Of a stretch of 64,000 nucleotides of DNA, positions 57,640 through 64,000 are shown piece by piece; position 1 is the stretch's first letter; each line of letters begins with the position of its first letter. Both the position numbers and the translations under genes were made by a program. The DNA lies in NCBI GenBank assembly GCA_030848705.1, contig CM061244.1, forward strand, positions 106,909,111 through 106,973,110, given 5' to 3'. The notes beneath the pieces were generated by a model that saw only the letters and a program-made list of their open reading frames with translations, was not told the DNA's origin and ran no database searches. Source of the stretch: Heracleum sosnowskyi. Its lineage: Eukaryota > Streptophyta > Magnoliopsida > Apiales > Apiaceae.

Positions 57640-60600
57640 TCATCTTTGTCTTCTTTGGGGCATAGTCTTCTTCCCTCTCCTAGAGTTGTTCTCCTCAATC
57701 TGGACCTGTAGCCTTCTGTAAAAGATCTTCTCTTCTTCATCTTGATCACCAAGCTTGGATTGCATAAACCTTAGAGTTTGATTAGATGCCTTGTCCAGCT
57801 GGTCTTCCATCCTGAAGAACCTTCTGCAGTTGTCCTTGTCCTTGAATTCCATCATCCAGAAAGGTTGAAGATGGATCTTCTTTCCTGTTGAGGGCACTCT
57901 TAGCATCCTGGGAAGAGCCTCAGGCTTGTTCCAGCTAGCCTTTATTTGACATATTCTGGAGACCACCTCAGACTTGGCTGTTTTGGTGAAGCCAAAGTCT
58001 TTCTTCAAGCATCTAAACACTGTGAGTAGTGTTTGGTAGTCTTCTCCTAGAATTCTGTAGAGAGGCCAAATTTGTTCTCTACCACCCTTGTATGTGAAAA
58101 CCAATCTTTCAGGTAGCTTCTGAGAAGCTGCAATGCCCCTTACTTCCACCAGGTTGTCTAGCTCAAGATGCAAGCTGGATTCTTCCCTGATGTCAGCAAT
58201 GTACATGCAGTCCTCTGGATTTGAAGGGGGTTTTTGAGGTTGTGGCTTTCTCACAAATACTGGCTTTGTCTTGACAGCCCTTTGCTTCAATTTCTTCTTT
58301 GGATCCATCTCAAAAAGGAATTTAGGAAAGTTAGCCTCATCAAACTCAATTGGCTCTTCCTTTGGCTCAATTGGCTGATCATGATAATTAACAAGATGTT
58401 TGGGATCACAGGCTAACTTTAAAGATGGATCAGGAATTGTTGGAGGTACAGAAGAGTCTGATGCAATACTCTGAGAGTCATCATTTTCAAAGGTTATGTT
58501 TCTTCTAGCCCTTGCCTTTGGTTGCCTTGTACTCTTCTTTTCACTCCTTTCCTTTTGGGCTTTTTCTTCTTGCTGTCTTTCTTCTTCATCTAGAGCTTGA
58601 GCTACTGCAAGAGCTTGCATAGCTGCTCTTTCTGATTCCTCAGCCTTGGCTTCAGCAAAGTTTGGATGACCAGCCCAAACACAGATTTGTTGTCCATTCC
58701 TGTAGACAATTGCCCTTTGCTTCCTTATCTCATGATTATTACTTTCCTTGCTTTTTGTGATGAGAAGTCCAAGTAGTTTGAGCTCATCTGGATAAGGTGC
58801 AGGATAGAAAGTCCTTGCTATGTTTTTGCCTTTTGGTTTAGCAGGAGACTTGGGAGATAAGCTTCTTTGTAATGTAGCTTCTTCCACATCCCTAATGCAT
58901 GAAGTTTGTCCTTTCTCCTTTCTTGGTCCTTGAATGACTCCATGTAGAAGGGGCTCTATAGCATAAGAGCTCTTGAACTGTGGCTCCACTTGTGCAGTCA
59001 CCATTGCATTTGTTGATGGCTGATCTGTCTTTGAAGATTCAGTAATTTTCTTGAACCTTGCTTCTATGTTGGACCAATGATCTTTGATCTGTGCTGCAAG
59101 TTGTATCCTCATAGAAGCTTCCTGGATCAAGTCAATGCCATCCTTATTCTTCTTTCCAAACTCCCCCATTGCTAGTGGCTCCTGTGGCAATGTGATGGTT
59201 GGGACCAGCACCTTTGTGATTTGAATGGTTAGCTCCTGAGATTTCTCCCCCTTTTTGTTATCATCAAGAGAGACAACTGGGAGTCCTTGAGCTGCCACTA
59301 GCTGGGCCAAAAGTTGAGTCTGCTTCTCCTGTTCCTTTTGCATTTGAGATAAAGTAGCTTCCACCTTGTCCACTCTAGAAGAGAGAGTCTTCAAGGAGGT
59401 AGCCACTTCAGGTTCCTTAGAGAAAAACCTGTTCATTTTGGACATAGTGAGAAGAGGGAGCTTTTCATCCATCATCCTGGAGTTAGCATCCCTGAAATTG
59501 CTAATAGAGTCCTTGATTTCTGTAGCCTCAATCCTTGTCTGCATCATTTGTAGCCTTTGAATTTCCAGAGAATCCATGATGGCCTTGTAGAATTTCTTGT
59601 CTCTTGCATTTGCAGACTCATGAGCTAAGTAGGCTTCATTGTACTGCCTGGAGATAGCAGCATCTAGAGTGGCTCTACCATGCATACCTTGAGAAAGCCA
59701 GCCTGGTGTAGGAGGCACCACAGAAGTCCCAGTCTGTGAAGTGGTGGCCACCTGTAGATTATCACCATAGCTGTCCTCAGCATCAGAAAACTCAAATTCT
59801 CCACTTGCTGCAGCTCCTGAAGGTAGATTGGTCAGGGCATCCTTTGCTCTTTGCATTGATGCAGTTGTATGAATTAGATTTAGTGACCTTTCTGCCTCCA
59901 CATTGCCCTGCTGAGCCATAATTTGATAGGCTGGCACAGGATGAGTAAAGGTCTCAGGATCCAGGGAAATACTATCCAGAGTTTGTTGATAATGCTCTTG
60001 GAAAGTAAGTTCCCTTTCTCCCTCACTGACCTCCATTAACTCACTTGCAATGGCTGCTTCCATCCTTATTTCTCCTGTAGTCCCTTCTCTCTCTCTGCTC
60101 TGTTCTTGCATCATGGGCTCCCCATGGCTCACACCTCTCACACCCTCACCTTCACCTTCTAAGGTGGAACTCTCAATCTCTCCTTTTGCCTGGCTGGAAG
60201 AAATAGCCAGCCTCTCACTCACATTCTCTCCTTTTGCCTGGCTGCAAGCCAGCCTCTCAGTTTCACTCCCTCTCAGTCCTAGAAGTGTCTCAACTACCAC
60301 TAGATCATCTGCACTAGTTGTGGGAACAACTTGATTTTCAATTAAAGGTGCAGAGTGAACTATCAACGGAATGGTAGTTTGAACTGTCAACGGTATGGAT
60401 ACCGTTGATGGAGAAACACTTGTCAACGAAATAGACTGTTTCGTTGATGAAGTCAAGAAAGCACTTTGAGAATGAGAAATTACAGTAGAGTCTGTGGTGA
60501 TTGATTTTAAAGAATGGTCCACAGATCCCCTTGCAACTTCAGGAAAAATTGGTTGATGGCCCAACAAATCACTTAACAAGTGATGGCCACCAGCTTCAGA

Positions 60601-62073
60601 GTGGGGCTTCTCCAAGATTAGAGTTGGAGAATCAGGAATAGATGTATGGATCATGTCCACATCTAAAGATTGAGTTGGTGAATTGGATGGAGATAATTCA
60701 AGATTGATGTTTAGAGAATGGGACTGTAACCCCAGAGTAATGATAGGGGTTACATCAAACTGAATTTGAGAAACTGGAAGTGTTGCTTCCAGTGTGTGTG
60801 CACCCTGTGTACCCTTGGACTTTTGCTTCACTCTCCTTTGGTATTGGGAAAATGTAGACTTTGGGCTTGAAGTGTCCCTTACCCTCTTGGACTGTGCTCT
60901 TGGTGGAGAGCTTGTTTCAATAATCACATCCTTTTGGGAGGATGCAATTAGACTTGTGTTTAAATCCATTTTACTCATTGTGCCTTGTTGGGAAGACACA
61001 ATGGGGCTTGGCTGGTACACACTAACCTGTCCTTCCTTATCCTTGGGGTTTCTTTGATGTTCACCCCTTCCCTCACCTCTTACAACTCCAGACTCACTCC
61101 CCTTAGGTTGTGTGGTAGTTTTTACAACAGGTGCCTTTTGAGAAGCACCTGAGGTTGGCTTGGAGGATTTCTTTGATTTAGGTTTTGTTGCTAGGGTAGG
61201 AGCCTGTTGGGTCACAGCTACAGACTCCATAGCAACATTGGAAGGTAAAACAGTAGAGGAGTTAGCTACACTAACAGGGATAGTAGTAGTTACCTCAATG
61301 ATTGGCAGATACACCACTGGAACATCACCATTGTGGTTCAGCCTGAGTATGTCTGTCAATACTCTCTTTTCTTGCACAAAGCACTCGAACCTGGCATTAG
61401 GGTTAGAGATAACTAATGGTGCTGGACTAACATGGTTAGCCAACATCATCAGAAACCTAGCATAATAGATATTTTTCTTCCTATTCGCTTTGTCACCCAA
61501 CTTAGCACCAATTTCATACATAAGTTGGGTGCTAAAGTTGTGATATCTATCATTTAGAAGCATGGTTAGGAGAATTAACATAGAGTTAGTTAATGCATCA
61601 AAATTACTAATCTTTCCAGAAAAGACCTTAATGAATGCATCAGCTAAATAACTGTATTCTCTAACCAAACCTCTCCTAATTATTCTACCCAGATTATCAG
61701 TAGGCAAAGAGTAGTTTATAGAATTTAACATGGTAGTTATTTCAGTGTTAGTAGGCAAAGCATCACAGTTATTATCAGGAATATGTAAACATGCTTGCAA
61801 AACATCAGAATTAACTATGTACTCATTACCTTGAAGAGTGAATTGTAGTGTGCAGTTTGTTCCACTATACTCACATGAGGTCCAAATCTCCTCGATTATC
61901 TCATTGTAGAGTGGTGTAGAGTGAAACATTGCATAGCTCAACTTGCAATTCTTCATGAAATCCATCATTTTGAAGAACAGACTGTTCGGGTTTTCCTTGA
62001 CAACAAAAGGGATGGAGTTGTTCTTCTCATAGATGAACCCTCCAGCAGACATTAGCTTGACTATGGGTGCCAT
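57640..62073 (-). CDS. Large extra ORF of the SIRE-like element ('env-like' position), 1477 residues
   Basis: Intact ORF from the ATG at 62073. Residues about 1-270 form a conserved-looking globular block (MAPIVKLMSAGGFIYEKNNS, later FDALTNSMLILLTMLLNDRYHNFSTQ) of the type found at this position in SIRE-like elements. Residues about 280-700 are Ser/Thr/Pro-rich and low complexity. Next come an acidic stretch and a predicted coiled coil (about 880-960, KTLSSRVDKVEATLSQMQKE). A Lys/Glu-rich segment lies near residue 1200, and a second globular block (about 1310-1477, LVFTYKGGREQIWPLYRILG) ends the protein. I see no N-terminal signal peptide and no clear membrane span, so calling it an envelope protein is not supported by the sequence. 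It is longer than the roughly 650-residue ORF described in soybean SIRE1. Confidence 0.8.
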   Translation of the reverse strand: MAPIVKLMSAGGFIYEKNNSIPFVVKENPNSLFFKMMDFMKNCKLSYAMFHSTPLYNEIIEEIWTSCEYSGTNCTLQFTLQGNEYIVNSDVLQACLHIPDNNCDALPTNTEITTMLNSINYSLPTDNLGRIIRRGLVREYSYLADAFIKVFSGKISNFDALTNSMLILLTMLLNDRYHNFSTQLMYEIGAKLGDKANRKKNIYYARFLMMLANHVSPAPLVISNPNARFECFVQEKRVLTDILRLNHNGDVPVVYLPIIEVTTTIPVSVANSSTVLPSNVAMESVAVTQQAPTLATKPKSKKSSKPTSGASQKAPVVKTTTQPKGSESGVVRGEGRGEHQRNPKDKEGQVSVYQPSPIVSSQQGTMSKMDLNTSLIASSQKDVIIETSSPPRAQSKRVRDTSSPKSTFSQYQRRVKQKSKGTQGAHTLEATLPVSQIQFDVTPIITLGLQSHSLNINLELSPSNSPTQSLDVDMIHTSIPDSPTLILEKPHSEAGGHHLLSDLLGHQPIFPEVARGSVDHSLKSITTDSTVISHSQSAFLTSSTKQSISLTSVSPSTVSIPLTVQTTIPLIVHSAPLIENQVVPTTSADDLVVVETLLGLRGSETERLACSQAKGENVSERLAISSSQAKGEIESSTLEGEGEGVRGVSHGEPMMQEQSREREGTTGEIRMEAAIASELMEVSEGERELTFQEHYQQTLDSISLDPETFTHPVPAYQIMAQQGNVEAERSLNLIHTTASMQRAKDALTNLPSGAAASGEFEFSDAEDSYGDNLQVATTSQTGTSVVPPTPGWLSQGMHGRATLDAAISRQYNEAYLAHESANARDKKFYKAIMDSLEIQRLQMMQTRIEATEIKDSISNFRDANSRMMDEKLPLLTMSKMNRFFSKEPEVATSLKTLSSRVDKVEATLSQMQKEQEKQTQLLAQLVAAQGLPVVSLDDNKKGEKSQELTIQITKVLVPTITLPQEPLAMGEFGKKNKDGIDLIQEASMRIQLAAQIKDHWSNIEARFKKITESSKTDQPSTNAMVTAQVEPQFKSSYAIEPLLHGVIQGPRKEKGQTSCIRDVEEATLQRSLSPKSPAKPKGKNIARTFYPAPYPDELKLLGLLITKSKESNNHEIRKQRAIVYRNGQQICVWAGHPNFAEAKAEESERAAMQALAVAQALDEEERQQEEKAQKERSEKKSTRQPKARARRNITFENDDSQSIASDSSVPPTIPDPSLKLACDPKHLVNYHDQPIEPKEEPIEFDEANFPKFLFEMDPKKKLKQRAVKTKPVFVRKPQPQKPPSNPEDCMYIADIREESSLHLELDNLVEVRGIAASQKLPERLVFTYKGGREQIWPLYRILGEDYQTLLTVFRCLKKDFGFTKTAKSEVVSRICQIKASWNKPEALPRMLRVPSTGKKIHLQPFWMMEFKDKDNCRRFFRMEDQLDKASNQTLRFMQSKLGDQDEEEKIFYRRLQVQIEENNSRRGKKTMPQRRQR

Positions 62074-62617
62074 TGTTGATTAAAGGAAAGCTTCGAACTG
62101 AATTGATTGATAGAGAGAAGAAGAGAGAAAAAGCCTTTGAAATTTTTGAGAACAGGTAAAAAGAAATAATAAAACTAAAATTTCTTAAATACTCCCCCAA
62201 AAATTCTCAGAAAATGAATCCAATAATAAATGTAAATTACTGGATTGGCTTAAAAATATAACCGTTACTCTTAAAGTATTACCATGATTTATACTTACAG
62301 GGGTGTATGCATAGATCGTGGTAAAAGACGTGTCACATTTCAACGGTTCAGATAAAAAGCGCTAAATCAACGAATCAGGATTGGGCGGTTAAAGTCCCGT
62401 CTTATTTCGTTGATAAAGCTGCGTTTCGTTGATATAAAAGAGCTATCAACGAAACACCCAGAAAACTGCTAAGACTGTCAACGAAATGGTGCATTCCGTT
62501 GGCATAGTAATTTTGACTTAGACAAAATTTTACCTTTTCCTGAGAAAATTTATTCACAAAAAAAAAAACATAGCAAATTTCTGGCTGCATTATGACTTGC
62601 AAATATCTCAAAAATAA
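62074..62617 (-). other. Spacer between pol and the extra ORF
   Basis: Non-coding. It includes a purine/pyrimidine-biased leader just upstream of the ORF start (62100-62200) and four exact TTCGTTGA/TCAACGAA sites at 62406, 62425, 62446 and 62478, plus a near match at 62494. A splice site for expression of the ORF might be here, but I cannot identify one. Confidence 0.6.
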
Positions 62618-64000
62618 TTAAGAGAAATTTAGCATACCTAGCTCACTTACTAATCTTGAGAATGTTGATTCATCAAGTGGCTTGGTAAAGATGTCTGCAA
62701 GTTGTTGTTCACTTGGAACAAAATGTAACTCCACAGTACCATTCATAACATGTTCTCTAATGAAATGGTACTTGATGTCAATGTGCTTGGTTCTTGAATG
62801 CTGCACTGGATTCTCAGTAATGGCAATGGCACTAGTGTTGTCACAGAAAATAGGAATTTTCTCAACTCTTAATCCATAATCAAGTAGTTGATTTTTCATC
62901 CATAAAATCTGTGCACAACAACTTCCAGCTGCAATATACTCAGCCTCAGCTGTGGAGGTGGAAACTGAGTTTTGTTTCTTGCTGAACCATGACACAAGCT
63001 TGTTTCCTAAGAATTGACAGGTGCCTGTTGTGCTTTTCCTGTCAATTTTACATCCTGCATAATCTGCATCTGAATAACCAATTAGTTCAAAACCAGATTC
63101 TCTAGGATACCAAATGCCAAGGTTTGATGTTCCTTTGAGATATCTGAAAATCCTTTTAATAGCAACTAAATGGGATTCCCTAGGATCAGCCTGAAATCTA
63201 GCACATAAACATGTAGCAAACATAATATCAGGTCTACTAGCTGTTAAATATAAAAGTGAGCCAACCATGCCTCTGTAACTTGAAATGTCCACAGATTTTT
63301 CCTTAGTATTCAATTCAAGTTTGGTGGCAGTAGGCATGGGTGTTTTGGCAGGAGAGCATTCCATTAAGTTAAACTTCTTCAATAAATCAAAAATATATTT
63401 TGTTTGACTAATGAAAATGCCTTCATTAACTTGCTTTACTTGAAGACCAAGAAAGTAAGTTAATTCTCCCATCATGCTCATTTCATACTTACTTTGCATA
63501 AGCTTGGCAAACTTTTGACAAAGTTTTTCATCTGTAGACCCAAAAATTATGTCATCTACATAAATTTGAACAAGTATTGTAGAGCCATTCACAATCCTAT
63601 GAAAAAGGGTATTATCTACAGTACCTCTAGTGAAGTGATTCTCAAGAAGGAACTGTGAAAGTGTGTCATACCAGGCTCTAGGTGCTTGTTTCAAACCATA
63701 GAGTGCTTTGAGGAGAAAGTACACATACTCTGGAAAATCATCATCTTCAAAACCAGGAGGTTGACTCACATACACCTCCTCTTCCAGTTCCCCATTTAGA
63801 AAAGCACTCTTAACATCCATTTGATAGACCTTGAAATTGGCATGGGCTGCATAGGCTAGGAAAATCCTTATTGCTTCTAGTCTTGCAACAGGAGCAAAGG
63901 TTTCATCATAATCGATTCCTTCTTCCTGTGAATAGCCTTTTGCAACCAATCTAGCTTTATTCCTTGTGACTATGCCATTTTCATCCATCTTGTTTCTGAA
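62618..64000 (-). CDS. SIRE-like Copia pol, C-terminal part (reverse transcriptase-RNase H), partial
   Basis: Open to the window edge; upstream pol is missing. The RT region starts within ARLVAKGYSQEEGIDYDETF, has VYQMDVKSAFLNGELEEEVY, and the catalytic IYVDDIIFGS (Tyr-Val-Asp-Asp at 63553-63564). The SRPDIMFATCLCARFQ and LKGTSNLGIWYP connection follows. RNase H shows YSDADYAGCKIDRKSTTG, STAEAEYIAAGSC and CDNTSAIAITENPVQHSRTK, all with the expected acidic residues. It stops after FTKPLDESTFSRLVSELGML. No frameshift or stop in the 460 visible codons. The style is that of the SIRE/Maximus lineage. Confidence 0.95.
   Translation of the reverse strand, partial: FRNKMDENGIVTRNKARLVAKGYSQEEGIDYDETFAPVARLEAIRIFLAYAAHANFKVYQMDVKSAFLNGELEEEVYVSQPPGFEDDDFPEYVYFLLKALYGLKQAPRAWYDTLSQFLLENHFTRGTVDNTLFHRIVNGSTILVQIYVDDIIFGSTDEKLCQKFAKLMQSKYEMSMMGELTYFLGLQVKQVNEGIFISQTKYIFDLLKKFNLMECSPAKTPMPTATKLELNTKEKSVDISSYRGMVGSLLYLTASRPDIMFATCLCARFQADPRESHLVAIKRIFRYLKGTSNLGIWYPRESGFELIGYSDADYAGCKIDRKSTTGTCQFLGNKLVSWFSKKQNSVSTSTAEAEYIAAGSCCAQILWMKNQLLDYGLRVEKIPIFCDNTSAIAITENPVQHSRTKHIDIKYHFIREHVMNGTVELHFVPSEQQLADIFTKPLDESTFSRLVSELGMLNFS

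Larger units (their letters stand above)
56459..64000 (-). mobile_element. SIRE-like Copia retrotransposon, 3' portion (reverse orientation)
   Basis: Read leftwards from the window edge: end of pol (64000-62618), spacer (62617-62074), a 1477-residue extra ORF (62073-57640), short leader to a polypurine tract, then the 3' LTR (57452 to about 56459). An additional long ORF between pol and the 3' LTR is the hallmark of SIRE/Maximus-type Copia elements. All visible coding is uninterrupted, suggesting a fairly young copy. The 5' half lies outside the window. Confidence 0.85.

Noticed and set aside
57640..62073. Calling the large ORF a viral envelope gene
   Set aside because: Position fits the so-called env-like ORF of SIRE elements, but I see no signal peptide, membrane span or fusion motif.

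Overview
This is a transposon-dominated stretch of an AT-rich flowering-plant nuclear genome, probably a eudicot; the species cannot be named from the sequence. Support comes from an R2R3-MYB gene with the standard plant intron positions, nested plant LTR retrotransposons (Copia Ale-like and SIRE-like, Gypsy Athila-like and Tat-like), a 12-kb CACTA element, several Helitrons and hAT-like elements rich in CCGAACCGA. I see no rRNA, tRNA or CRISPR array. The only host-type gene I can support is the MYB gene on the minus strand at 39851-41466, and it carries a one-base deletion that breaks its R3 repeat.

Layout. (1) Positions 1-12250 (copy A) and about 41921-50920 (copy B) are two copies of one segment. 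They differ mainly by insertions, so each copy shows the empty sites of elements in the other. Copy A alone carries a hAT-like element (1738-2312), a Helitron (2429-3424), a Helitron nested in another Helitron (4150-11080) and a small insertion (11811-12092). Copy B alone carries a Helitron (44741-50127) that was itself hit by a young Copia element (44935-50011), and another Helitron starting at 50921. (2) 12251-17900 holds a Helitron built around a minisatellite, a hAT-like element, a terminal-inverted-repeat element and short intergenic stretches. (3) 17900-33240 is the 3' part of an Athila-like Gypsy element in reverse orientation, split by a CACTA element (20566-32719). The CACTA carries one apparently intact 7-exon accessory gene, one internally deleted TNP2-type transposase and a Helitron fragment. 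(4) About 33240-39780 is a second Athila-like element in forward orientation, with gag and protease but no reverse transcriptase. Its 3' LTR ends about 70 bases from the MYB stop codon. (5) 50921-56458 is a Helitron end followed by a non-autonomous Tat-like element with two minisatellites and an antisense coiled-coil ORF. (6) 56459-64000 is the 3' half of a SIRE-like Copia element in reverse orientation: LTR, a very large extra ORF, then the end of pol running off the window.

How the parts relate. The MYB gene lies just before copy B, so a second MYB copy may lie left of the window before copy A. The Helitrons share one 5' terminal pattern (TCAATA...TATATAAAGG) but have two different 3' hairpins. 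The least expected signal is a short motif, TTTCGTTGA and its complement, clustered at three separate places in the SIRE-like element.
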